A stretch of 64,000 bases of DNA from Chloroflexota bacterium (GTDB lineage: Bacteria > Chloroflexota > Anaerolineae > Anaerolineales > Villigracilaceae). Under the pieces are notes generated by a model that saw only the letters and a list, made by a program, of their open reading frames with translations, was not told where the DNA came from and did not search any database. This document shows positions 18,150 to 25,321 of the stretch, piece by piece. The position numbers and the translations under genes are program-made. The stretch spans positions 37,113 to 101,112 of the forward strand of contig JACAEM010000004.1 of NCBI GenBank assembly GCA_013388855.1, read 5' to 3'. Position 1 is the stretch's first letter. Each line of letters starts with the position of its first letter.

Positions 18150-18416
18150 TTATTTCTTTCCCTTGTCTTCTTTCGGTTTGGGTTTTAATTTTTGAAGAAT
18201 GCTGAAACGTCCGCTGGATTTCACGGCTCTCTTATATTGGGCGCGGAAAATAAAGGCAATGACCAGCAGAACGGTGCTGACGCAAAAATAATTTAGTTTG
18301 GGTTCCCCCGCGGCCTCGGAAAGCAGGAAGAAGGCAAGCATGCCAATACCCACCAATAAAAAAAACGTCCCCACACGATAAATGAATTCTTTTCGGTCAA
18401 ATTGAGGTTCGCCCAT
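18150..18416 (-). CDS. Small two-TM membrane protein, unknown
   Basis: 88 residues: a short charged N-terminus, TM segments at about residues 14-31 and 42-58, and a Lys/Pro-rich C-terminal tail (KPKPKEDKGKK). It ends two nucleotides before the CoA-transferase A start codon, so it is likely in the same operon. No family recognised. Confidence 0.65.
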   Translation of the reverse strand: MGEPQFDRKEFIYRVGTFFLLVGIGMLAFFLLSEAAGEPKLNYFCVSTVLLVIAFIFRAQYKRAVKSSGRFSILQKLKPKPKEDKGKK

Positions 18417-18476
18417 GATAAAAACCTGACCACGGATTGATTTCGCATGAACTTGTGAAATCTGCAGCGAAAAGGT

Positions 18477-19238
18477 CTACAGCTTCGGTTTTCTTGCAGA
18501 GAACAATATCCTGCGGAAGGGGTAAAAAACGGGGCTGCCCGGCATCGCCGCGCGCATCTTCTCGCGGATGGACTGTACGAACGCATCCTTGTATTTTCCT
18601 AACCGTTCGAAGTATGGAACCAGGGCAGTGCCGGAAATCCATTCTACCACCGCATCGGAATCCTCCAGTACGTGGGCGTAGATCTTTTCGAAAACGGTAA
18701 TATCTTCCGCCCCGCAGTTGAAGAAGATGCGGGCATAATCGTCGATGGGGAGCACCGGCGCGTAGCGTTGGAATCCGTTCAGGATGAACCTGAACATCTC
18801 CTCACTGGCGGTTTCACGGTAAATTTGATGGGAGATATGGTTGTGATTCGACGGAACTTGCACTGCGATCTGTCCACCCGGAGCCAGCCTCCCATAAAGA
18901 TAGGGAATCAACTCTGCGTGATTCTCGCTCCATTGGAGAGCGGCGTTGCTGAAGATGAGGTCCCACTCACCCGTCAGCGCAGCCTGATCTCCTTGAACGA
19001 AGACCAAATTCGGGCTTGAGAAAGAAGCGGCTCTTTCCAGCATCTGTGGAGACGAGTCGAGTCCGGTCACATGGCTGTTTGGGAATGCATCCGCCAGTTT
19101 ACGCGTCAACTCCCCGGTACCGCATCCGAGGTCAACGACTCTGAGATTCGGACGAACATCCACCATCGCGAGCAAGTCGAAAAACGGCGCAGATCGTTCT
19201 GATTGAAATTTGTGATAAAGCTCTGGATTCCAAGGCAT
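18477..19238 (-). CDS. tam: SAM-dependent methyltransferase, trans-aconitate 2-methyltransferase-like
   Basis: 253 residues from MPWNPELYHKFQSERSAPFF, the characteristic Tam N-terminus. SAM-binding motif I is VVDLGCGTGELTRKLA (about residues 36-51), followed by GLDSSPQML and the DLIFSNAALQW motif. The family methylates trans-aconitate or related acids, relieving inhibition of aconitase. A longer reading frame extends upstream, but its N-terminus is encoded by the preceding repeat and dehydrogenase gene, so MPWN is preferred. It is separated from the ALDH by a family C hairpin. Confidence 0.85.
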   Translation of the reverse strand: MPWNPELYHKFQSERSAPFFDLLAMVDVRPNLRVVDLGCGTGELTRKLADAFPNSHVTGLDSSPQMLERAASFSSPNLVFVQGDQAALTGEWDLIFSNAALQWSENHAELIPYLYGRLAPGGQIAVQVPSNHNHISHQIYRETASEEMFRFILNGFQRYAPVLPIDDYARIFFNCGAEDITVFEKIYAHVLEDSDAVVEWISGTALVPYFERLGKYKDAFVQSIREKMRAAMPGSPVFYPFRRILFSARKPKL

Positions 19239-19249
19239 GGCAATAAATT

Positions 19250-19274
19250 CCCCTCTCCCTTGAGGGGAGAGGGG
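19250..19274. repeat. Family C hairpin between the ALDH and tam-like genes
   Basis: CCCCTCTCCC and GGGAGAGGGG pair around a TTGAG loop. On the minus strand it lies just after the ALDH stop and just before the methyltransferase start. It may act as a weak terminator or processing site; no clear T-tract was seen. Confidence 0.6.
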
Positions 19275-19290
19275 CTTGTTTAAGGATTGG

Positions 19291-20931
19291 TTACCTGCTT
19301 TTCTTCTTGACGGCTTTCTTGGCGGGCTTTTTCGCAGTCTTCTTCTTGACCGTTGCAGGTTTGACGCGAGTCTGGATCTGCTCATGCATGTAGAGCTGGA
19401 CATAGTAATAGCCGCCGCCATTCTTGCCTGTGGCGCCAGAGCCTTTCCAGCCGCCGAAGGGTTGGAAGCCGGGCCATGCGCCAGTCGTCGCACCCTGCGG
19501 ACGGTTGGCATACGTGACGCCCGCTTCAATGTTGTCGAAGAACCACTCGGTCTCTTTCGGTGAGCCGTAGAAGCCTGCGGTCAAACCGTAGTTGACGCTG
19601 TTGGCAATCTTCATGGCTTCATCAAGGTTGCTGACTTTGCCGACGGTGGTGATGGGCAGGAACATTTCATACTGCCACAGACGATGCTCGAACGGCAGGT
19701 CGGTGACGAAGGTCGGTTCGCAGAAATAGCCTTTATCGAACATGCCGCCGGTTTTCACGTGACCGCCGGTCAGGAAGTTGCCGCCTGCGCCGTGGATCTC
19801 TTCGGTGAAGTTCTTGAAGTCGTTGTAGGAACTCTGATTGATGACGGGGCCCAGATAGGTGACGCGCTCGGTTGGGTCGCCGATGACCAGCGCTTCGGTC
19901 TTGGCTTTGAGTTTGGCGCACAGTTCATCGTAAACGGGTTCTTCCACAAGGACGCGGGAGGCGGCGGAGCATTTCTGTCCTTGCAGACCAAACGCCGAGC
20001 GGACGATGCCGGTCGCGGCGTCTTCGAGATTGGCATTGCGCGAAACAATGGCAGGATTCTTGCCGCCGAGTTCGAGCACGATCGGGCGGACATAGTTGCG
20101 GTTGGCGAAGTCGCGGTACATCTTCATGCCCACATCGAATGAGCCGGTGAAGGTCGCGCCGTCCACTTCGGGGTTCTCGACGAGCGCCTGCCCAAGCGTA
20201 GAGCCGGGGCCGGTGACGAAGTTCACCACACCGTCCGGGAAGCCTGCGTCGCGCAGACATTCCGCATAGAGGCGCACGATCCAGGCGGTATCAGTTGCCG
20301 GCTTGATGACGACCGTATTCCCGGCCACGAGCGCCGCGCCGGTCGGTCCACCGGTCAGGGCAAAGGGGAAGTTGAACGGAGAGACCACCAGCCACACGCC
20401 GTAGGGCTTCAAGACGGAGATATTGGTGGAATCAAATCCAATGAGCGGGTCCTTGCCCATCGGCTTGATGAAACCTTCGTTCTCCTCCATCATCCGGGCA
20501 GACCAATACATAAGGTCGGCCGTCTCCTGCACGTCGCCAAGCGATTCCATGCGGTTTTTGCCGACCTCGAGGGCCATCGCCGCGCCGAGTTCGAAAATGC
20601 GCTTCTCGATGTTCGCCGCCGCCTTGCGGACGAGTTGCACACGCTTCTTCCAGGGCGTGCGGCTCCAAGCAGGGAACGCCCTGCGAGCCGCGGCGATTGC
20701 CATGTTGGCGTGAGACGCATCGCCTTTCTGCATGACTGCCAGCACCCAATCGGTGTTCACAGGCGACCGGTCTTCATACTTATTGTCCGCAAACACATCC
20801 TTGTTGTCGATGATCATCCCGTATTCCTTGCCGAGATTCGCCTTGAGCTTGGCGACTGCCTTGTCAAAACCTTTGTGCAGCGTCTCGGGCGGGTTGAACA
20901 TCGTAGCGTACGTGAGTTTGAAATCAGCCAT
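19291..20931 (-). CDS. Aldehyde dehydrogenase, L-glutamate-gamma-semialdehyde (P5C) type, with Lys-rich tail
   Basis: 546 residues from MADFKLTYATMFNPPE, with GGAGG before the ATG. NAD-dependent ALDH motifs: WLVVSPFNFPFALTGGP, FTGSFDVGMKMY, LELGGKNPAIV (general-base Glu) and GQKCSAASRV (catalytic Cys). The N-terminal region matches the 1-pyrroline-5-carboxylate dehydrogenase (RocA/PutA-C) group, so proline/arginine breakdown to glutamate is likely. The last 25 or so residues are a Lys/Ala/Pro tail (TAKKPAKKAVKKKSR), as in H1-like proteins and unusual for this enzyme. A consensus promoter and a 22-bp palindrome precede the gene, implying repression by an unidentified regulator. Confidence 0.9.
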   Translation of the reverse strand: MADFKLTYATMFNPPETLHKGFDKAVAKLKANLGKEYGMIIDNKDVFADNKYEDRSPVNTDWVLAVMQKGDASHANMAIAAARRAFPAWSRTPWKKRVQLVRKAAANIEKRIFELGAAMALEVGKNRMESLGDVQETADLMYWSARMMEENEGFIKPMGKDPLIGFDSTNISVLKPYGVWLVVSPFNFPFALTGGPTGAALVAGNTVVIKPATDTAWIVRLYAECLRDAGFPDGVVNFVTGPGSTLGQALVENPEVDGATFTGSFDVGMKMYRDFANRNYVRPIVLELGGKNPAIVSRNANLEDAATGIVRSAFGLQGQKCSAASRVLVEEPVYDELCAKLKAKTEALVIGDPTERVTYLGPVINQSSYNDFKNFTEEIHGAGGNFLTGGHVKTGGMFDKGYFCEPTFVTDLPFEHRLWQYEMFLPITTVGKVSNLDEAMKIANSVNYGLTAGFYGSPKETEWFFDNIEAGVTYANRPQGATTGAWPGFQPFGGWKGSGATGKNGGGYYYVQLYMHEQIQTRVKPATVKKKTAKKPAKKAVKKKSR

Positions 20932-20972
20932 ACAGCCTCCAGGTTTGGTGTATTTGGTTTGTAGTTTACAAA

Positions 20973-20994
20973 TCATGTAGTCGGGACTACATGA
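20973..20994. promoter_or_regulatory. Perfect inverted-repeat operator upstream of the ALDH
   Basis: TCATGTAGTC-GG-GACTACATGA, two 10-bp arms with a 2-bp centre, at about +9 to +30 of the ALDH promoter below. The symmetry and placement fit a dimeric repressor site. The regulator is not identified in the window. Confidence 0.65.
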
Positions 20995-21009
20995 CGAATT
21001 GACAAATCT

Positions 21010-21038
21010 AGTATAGCGTAGGATTTCACCCCCGTCAA
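21010..21038 (-). promoter_or_regulatory. Sigma-70-type promoter of the ALDH gene
   Basis: On the minus strand TTGACG (21038-21033), 17-nt spacer, TATACT (21015-21010). The expected start of transcription is near 21003, just upstream of the palindrome. Confidence 0.7.
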
Positions 21039-21118
21039 AGTGACGAAATTCCTCAGGCTGGGCGGTACAACGCGTAATCTTTTCGTAAGGATTTTTTGAT
21101 ATAAAAACTCTAATACAT

Positions 21119-21661
21119 ATGAAAATGAGAACCCGCCTCCTTCCAAGCCTGATTCTGTTCGCCATTTTCCTGGCTTCATGCGCCCCTGCAGCAGCCACCG
21201 AGACCGCCGCGCCCCTTGTCCCCCCGCCGACAGCCACACTACCGCCACCTGCCCCCACTCAGCCTCCGTCGGATGTAACCGAGGCGTCTGCCGAAACCGT
21301 TCCGCCGACGCCGTTTCCCATTGCCACATCGCGCGGACCCGACCTCCACGCCACCGACCCGACCACGGTCAATCTGGCATCCGGGCAACTTCAATTCGTG
21401 GAATTCTTCCGCTTCACCTGAGGCACCTGCCGCTCCATGGCGCCCATGGTTCATGGGCTCGAGGCAAAATATTTCGGCAAAATCCAATTCACTTATCTGG
21501 ATGCTGATGACCCGCTCACCCGCGATTTCCAGCGTGCGCTCGGGTTTTATTACCAGCCTGAGGTCTACCTGCTGGATGGAAATGGGAATGTTTTGAAGAA
21601 ATGGGTGGGCTACACGTTACAGGAGGAATTTGAAGAAGAATTTGCGAAATACGTGCAATGA
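21119..21661 (+). CDS. Thioredoxin-like lipoprotein with in-frame UGA (probable selenoprotein, UGTC motif)
   Basis: Read through TGA at codon 101 (21419-21421), this gives 180 residues. The N-terminus is a lipoprotein signal (ILFAIFLASC, Cys about residue 21) and a Pro/Thr/Ala linker. The thioredoxin fold starts near LASGQLQFVEFFRFT, then U101-G-T-C104, RSMAPMVHGLEAKYFGKIQF, LDADDP, the cis-Pro segment YQPEVYLLDGNGNVL and WVGYTLQEEFEEEF. Both halves are in one frame, and homology to thioredoxin runs across the TGA, which replaces the first Cys of CxxC. A stem-loop with a GG-starting apical loop lies 26 nt downstream, as in bacterial SECIS elements. It would reduce or isomerise thiols outside the membrane. 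The alternative is a single-base nonsense mutation (TGC to TGA). Spelling as one gene is preferred; selenocysteine machinery lies outside the window, if present. Confidence 0.75.
21442..21458 (+). promoter_or_regulatory. Candidate bacterial SECIS stem-loop
   Basis: GCCCAT (21442-21447), loop GGTTC, ATGGGC (21453-21458). The six base pairs are perfect and the apical loop begins GG. The loop begins 26 nt after the TGA, within the 16-37 nt spacing recalled for bacterial SECIS predictors. The E. coli fdhF loop is GGUCU. It lies inside the coding sequence, as expected in bacteria. Confidence 0.6.
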
Positions 21662-21662
21662 T

Positions 21663-21699
21663 CGACGGCGGTGTACGAAAGTACACCGCCGTCGTTTTT
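21663..21699 (+). terminator. Terminator of the thioredoxin-like gene
   Basis: CGACGGCGGTGTAC and its exact complement pair across a GAAA tetraloop, followed by TTTTT. It begins two nucleotides after the TGA stop at 21659-21661, showing that transcription normally continues past the internal TGA. Confidence 0.95.
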
Positions 21700-21752
21700 G
21701 TGATAGAAACTATTGGGATGGTCGAGTGTTTTTGCAGGAGAGAATATCTTTC

Positions 21753-21781
21753 TTGACACCTTGCATCAATGAATTGATAAT
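21753..21781 (+). promoter_or_regulatory. Promoter of the ECF transporter operon
   Basis: TTGACA (21753-21758), 17-nt spacer, GATAAT (21776-21781). The start codon at 21790 is eight nucleotides beyond the -10, so the transcript would be leaderless and has no room for a riboswitch. Confidence 0.75.
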
Positions 21782-21789
21782 AACGCCTG

Positions 21790-23403
21790 ATGACTCCTAT
21801 TCCCCTCGTTGTAGAAAATCTATCCTTTCGTTACCGTGACCGGCAGGGTGCGGCGATTCACGATATAAACTTTGAGGCCAGAGCCGGTGAGATTCTGCTC
21901 ATTGCAGGTGCCAGTGGCTGTGGTAAAACAACTCTCATCCGTTCGATCAACGGCTTGATCCCCCGCTCCTACAAAGGAGAAATGAGCGGGCATGTGCTTG
22001 TCTTTGGCGAGGAGACCACCTCCTGGAAACTGTCTCAAATTTCACAGAAAATCGGAACAGTTTTGCAAGACCCGGAACGCCAGATCTTGGGCACAAAGGT
22101 ATTGAACGAGGTGGCATTCGGGCTCGAAAATCTCACTGTGCCGCGTGAAGAGATCCTCCACCGTGTGGATGAAGCGCTGGCATTCTTGAAAATTTCCCAT
22201 TTGCGCGAACGCGAAACATTTACCTTATCCGGCGGGGAGAAGCAAAAAGTGGCGCTGGCAGGCGTGCTTGCCATGCGCCCATCCATTTTGTTGCTTGATG
22301 AGCCGCTGGCGAGCCTTGACCCGGCTTCCGCGCAGGATACACTGGATACGGTTCGATTCCTCGCGGACCAGGGAATGACCGTGTTGATGGTGGAGCATCG
22401 CGTCGAGGATGTTTTGCGTATCAAGCCTGAACGCGTCATGTTCATGAGCGAGGGCGAAGTCCGTTACCTGGGGGATTTGGCGGGGCTATCTCAAGTGGTG
22501 AACTATCGTGAAGTGAAACTCCCGGCGGAGGATATTGTCGAACGCGCAAAACGGGATCCGGCCCCAGAAGAGATCTCGATCCTTCCGGGCGCGGCAGGAA
22601 GAGGGGAGAAGGAAGCGCTGGTCAAGTTCGAGAATGTCGCATTTGGGTACGACGCCGATATCGAAGTCCTGCACGGTATTAATCTCGAGATCAGGCGCGG
22701 CGATGTGATCGCAGTGTTGGGTCCCAACGGTGCTGGCAAAACGACTTTCGTCAAACACGCGATCGGTCTACTCAAACCGAAAGCGGGCCGCGTGCTGGTG
22801 AACGGACGCGATACGAAGGAATCTAGTGTTGCGCAAATTGCCAGTACGCTGGGGTATGTGTTTCAAAGCCCGAGCCACATGTTGTTTGCTCCGACGGTAA
22901 GTGAAGAATTGGCATTCGGCCCCAGGAATTTGAAACACTCCAAAGAACAGATTGAATCGGAGGTGAAAGAGGCACTGAGAATTGTGAACCTTTCTGATAA
23001 AGAACAGGACCCGCCGCTGGCGTTGTCGTTCGGCCAGCAGAAGCGCGTGAGCATTGCGGCGATCCTTGCGATGCAGTCGCGCATCCTTGTCATGGATGAG
23101 CCGACCGCTGGGCAGGATTATCAAAATTATATGAACTTCATGAATTCCATTTTGCAAATGCCGGCATTCGAAGCCATCCTGTTCATCACACATGACGTTG
23201 ACCTGGCGGTCATTTATGCGAATCGTGTGTTGATGATCAACGATGGGAGGCTCGTCGCTGATGGAAAACCGCAGGATGTGCTCCGCGACTTCAACCGACT
23301 CAAAGCCAACCGTCTCGTGCCCACCTCATTGCTGTCTCTGAATCTGGAGCGACTTCCTGCAACAGGCCGGTTTATGCGGGCTGAGGCGTTGGCGCACGTT
23401 TGA
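21790..23403 (+). CDS. ECF transporter ATPase, fused double ABC domain (EcfA-EcfA')
   Basis: 537 residues with two ABC domains in tandem. Domain 1 has Walker A GASGCGKT (40-47), signature LSGGEKQKVALA and Walker B ILLLDEPLA. Domain 2 has Walker A GPNGAGKT (311-318), LSFGQQKRVSIAA and ILVMDEPTAGQD. ECF transporters normally use two ATPases (EcfA1/A2); here both are in one chain. It is the first gene of an operon with the S and T components. There is no Shine-Dalgarno, and a consensus promoter ends eight nucleotides before the ATG. Confidence 0.93.
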   Translation: MTPIPLVVENLSFRYRDRQGAAIHDINFEARAGEILLIAGASGCGKTTLIRSINGLIPRSYKGEMSGHVLVFGEETTSWKLSQISQKIGTVLQDPERQILGTKVLNEVAFGLENLTVPREEILHRVDEALAFLKISHLRERETFTLSGGEKQKVALAGVLAMRPSILLLDEPLASLDPASAQDTLDTVRFLADQGMTVLMVEHRVEDVLRIKPERVMFMSEGEVRYLGDLAGLSQVVNYREVKLPAEDIVERAKRDPAPEEISILPGAAGRGEKEALVKFENVAFGYDADIEVLHGINLEIRRGDVIAVLGPNGAGKTTFVKHAIGLLKPKAGRVLVNGRDTKESSVAQIASTLGYVFQSPSHMLFAPTVSEELAFGPRNLKHSKEQIESEVKEALRIVNLSDKEQDPPLALSFGQQKRVSIAAILAMQSRILVMDEPTAGQDYQNYMNFMNSILQMPAFEAILFITHDVDLAVIYANRVLMINDGRLVADGKPQDVLRDFNRLKANRLVPTSLLSLNLERLPATGRFMRAEALAHV

Positions 23404-23424
23404 CTTTCAAAAAGGAGAAGCAGA

Positions 23425-24357
23425 ATGAACAAGAGTCTATTGTCTATGCTTGTCACACTGGTCGTTATATTTGCGATCGTGGCGATTGGCATCTATTTTA
23501 TCGACCCGAACCTGGAGTTTCCGGTTGACCGCGCCACCGTCCCCATGCGCATGTTGTTTGTCGGGATCGGTCTGGTCATCGCTTTTGCCGTGTATTTCTT
23601 CACGAGGGAAAATTCTGCCTGGGAAGTGGGTACCCGCCAGGTGGTGTGGATGGCAATTGGAGCGGCGTTGTATGCGGTATTTTCCTGGTTGTTCAATGGC
23701 ACGGTCTTTGTGGTACCTTCCTTGAGCCAGGTCTCCCTGCGCCCCGCCATCGCAATCCCGATGTTCTTTGGGTACGCCTTTGGTCCGGTGGTCGGTTTCT
23801 TCACCGGCGCCGTGGGAAACATGTTCGGTGACGCGCTCACCGGTTTCAGTCTTTCTCCGCAGTGGAGCATTGGCAACGGTCTTGTCGGCTTTATTGCCGG
23901 TCTGCCGTTCCTGTTCTCCGATAAAAAGAAAAGCATGGACACCGTGTTGTGGGTGAGCGGCGCACTGGCGGTGTTGACGGCATTGTTGTTCTTCATGAAC
24001 CGCGACCAGGCAAATATGTTGTTCTTCGATCCCGCCAACAACATCTTTGGCGACGCGACGATCTCTGTCTTCGCCGGCATCTCCATCATCATCGGCTTTG
24101 TACTCGTACTGGTGGTGCGTTATGCCTTTGGGTCGAATGAGAATGTCGCTGCGGCGGTGACATGGGGCATGCTTGGCAATATCCTGGGGCTTGGCTTTGC
24201 CGCCATTTCCGACATCTGGATCAATGGCTTCAGCTTCGCCGCCGCCATGGTTGGTGAATTCCTACCTGCGGCTGGACCGAATCTGATCTTTGCCGCGATT
24301 CTCGTGCCGTTGCTCGTCGGCGCGTATGCTTCGGTGCAGAGACAATCCGGTCGGTAA
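23425..24357 (+). CDS. ECF transporter substrate-binding (S) component, enlarged
   Basis: 310 residues, strongly hydrophobic, about eight TM segments. AAAAGGAG precedes the ATG. The core RPAIAIPMFFGYAFGPVVGF, then GNMFGDALTG and WSIGNGLVGFIAGLPF resembles ECF S components (vitamin/cofactor capture). It is longer than the usual six-TM, 180-200-residue S protein, with an extra N-terminal hairpin and C-terminal segments. Substrate unknown, since no riboswitch or biosynthetic gene is next to it. Confidence 0.85.
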   Translation: MNKSLLSMLVTLVVIFAIVAIGIYFIDPNLEFPVDRATVPMRMLFVGIGLVIAFAVYFFTRENSAWEVGTRQVVWMAIGAALYAVFSWLFNGTVFVVPSLSQVSLRPAIAIPMFFGYAFGPVVGFFTGAVGNMFGDALTGFSLSPQWSIGNGLVGFIAGLPFLFSDKKKSMDTVLWVSGALAVLTALLFFMNRDQANMLFFDPANNIFGDATISVFAGISIIIGFVLVLVVRYAFGSNENVAAAVTWGMLGNILGLGFAAISDIWINGFSFAAAMVGEFLPAAGPNLIFAAILVPLLVGAYASVQRQSGR

Positions 24358-24368
24358 ACAAATAATCC

Positions 24369-24403
24369 CCTCCTCACCTCTCAATGTGAGAGAGGTGAGG
24401 AGG
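24369..24403 (+). repeat. 14-bp hairpin (family C) that includes the ecfT ribosome-binding site
   Basis: CCTCCTCACCTCTC (24369-24382) pairs with GAGAGGTGAGGAGG (24390-24403) across seven nucleotides. The GGAGG closest to the EcfT start (24416) lies in the 3' arm, so folding would hide it. Confidence 0.7.
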
Positions 24404-24415
24404 AAAAGGATACTC

Positions 24416-25288
24416 ATGTTAGTTGCCTGGCGGTATCGTAAACGCAGATCCATCATCCAATGGTTTGACCCGCGTGCCTGGTTAACCTTTTATGCCTGCT
24501 TTCTCTTCAGTACGCTTGCCTTTTGGGATGTGCGCTTCCTTTTATTTTTCGTTGTCATTACTTTTTTCGTTTTGATAAACTCTGGCGTGAAATGGAGGGA
24601 GATTCGCCGCGCCTTTCTATTTATCGTCGGATTCGTCCTTTTTTTTGCTTTCCTCACCTTCCTGACCGGACGAGGTGGAACAGAGGTATATGAGGAGGAG
24701 CATCTCCTGCGTGAACTCAAAGCTTCCTTCTCGATCTTTGGATGGACGCCAACCCTAAAGATCACCGTCGAACGCATCTTCTTTGCCGTGAGCCAGTTTG
24801 CGCGCATATCCAGCATTGCGATCATGACGGTCCTTCTTCCGTATTCGCTGGACCCTAGTCTGTATGGCGTGATTTTTCGAGGGCTGGGCCTCCCTGATAA
24901 GTTCGCTTATGCCATGGATTTGACCATGCGCTTCATCCCGACCTTTGCCCGCGACTTCCAACTGACCGTGGATGCCCAGCGTGCGCGTGGTTATGAGCTG
25001 GAAAAACTGAGCGGTGGCGTCGTGGAGCAGGTTCGCAAGATGGGACCAATCTTTGTGCCGGTCACCATTCATGCGATCATCGGGAGCGAAGACATCATCG
25101 ACGCGATGGATTTGCGCGCCTTTGGCGTCGGTCCACGCACGTGGATCGATGTGATCGAACGCCGCACGCGAGACCGTATCCTGATCTGGTTCGGTGTCGC
25201 GATATTGGTTGTTTCGTTGGTATTGGGTCTTTTGGGGTATGGAGAATTTTGGGTCCCCGAAGCATTAATCCGCCTGGCTGGCGGATAA
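24416..25288 (+). CDS. ecfT: ECF transporter transmembrane component
   Basis: 290 residues from MLVAWRYRKRR. About five or six TM segments. The two cytoplasmic coupling motifs of EcfT are present as QRARGYELEKL (A-R-G) and MDLRAFGVGPRTW, joined by the long amphipathic region DFQLTVDAQ to IIGSEDIIDA. It couples the S component to the double ATPase. The start was chosen by AGGAGGAAAAGGA upstream; a longer in-frame start would overlap the S gene. Confidence 0.93.
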   Translation: MLVAWRYRKRRSIIQWFDPRAWLTFYACFLFSTLAFWDVRFLLFFVVITFFVLINSGVKWREIRRAFLFIVGFVLFFAFLTFLTGRGGTEVYEEEHLLRELKASFSIFGWTPTLKITVERIFFAVSQFARISSIAIMTVLLPYSLDPSLYGVIFRGLGLPDKFAYAMDLTMRFIPTFARDFQLTVDAQRARGYELEKLSGGVVEQVRKMGPIFVPVTIHAIIGSEDIIDAMDLRAFGVGPRTWIDVIERRTRDRILIWFGVAILVVSLVLGLLGYGEFWVPEALIRLAGG

Positions 25289-25291
25289 GAG

Positions 25292-25319
25292 ACGGCGCAC
25301 TTTCAAGTGCGCCGTTTTA
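25292..25319. terminator. Terminator between convergent ecfT and DUF1684 genes
   Basis: ACGGCGCACTT and AGTGCGCCGT pair around TCA, followed by TTTTA. It lies between the convergent stops at 25288 and 25322. Confidence 0.9.
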
Positions 25320-25321
25320 TT

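Noticed and set aside
21119..21421. First half as a complete 100-residue lipoprotein
   Set aside because: It would end in the middle of the thioredoxin beta strand; the downstream sequence keeps coding homology up to a strong terminator.
21437..21661. Second half of the thioredoxin gene as a separate 74-codon gene
   Set aside because: It has no ribosome-binding site or signal, starts inside the redox motif, and is in frame with the first half.
21700..21789. Riboswitch in front of the ECF operon
   Set aside because: The promoter ends eight nucleotides before the ATG, leaving no leader RNA.
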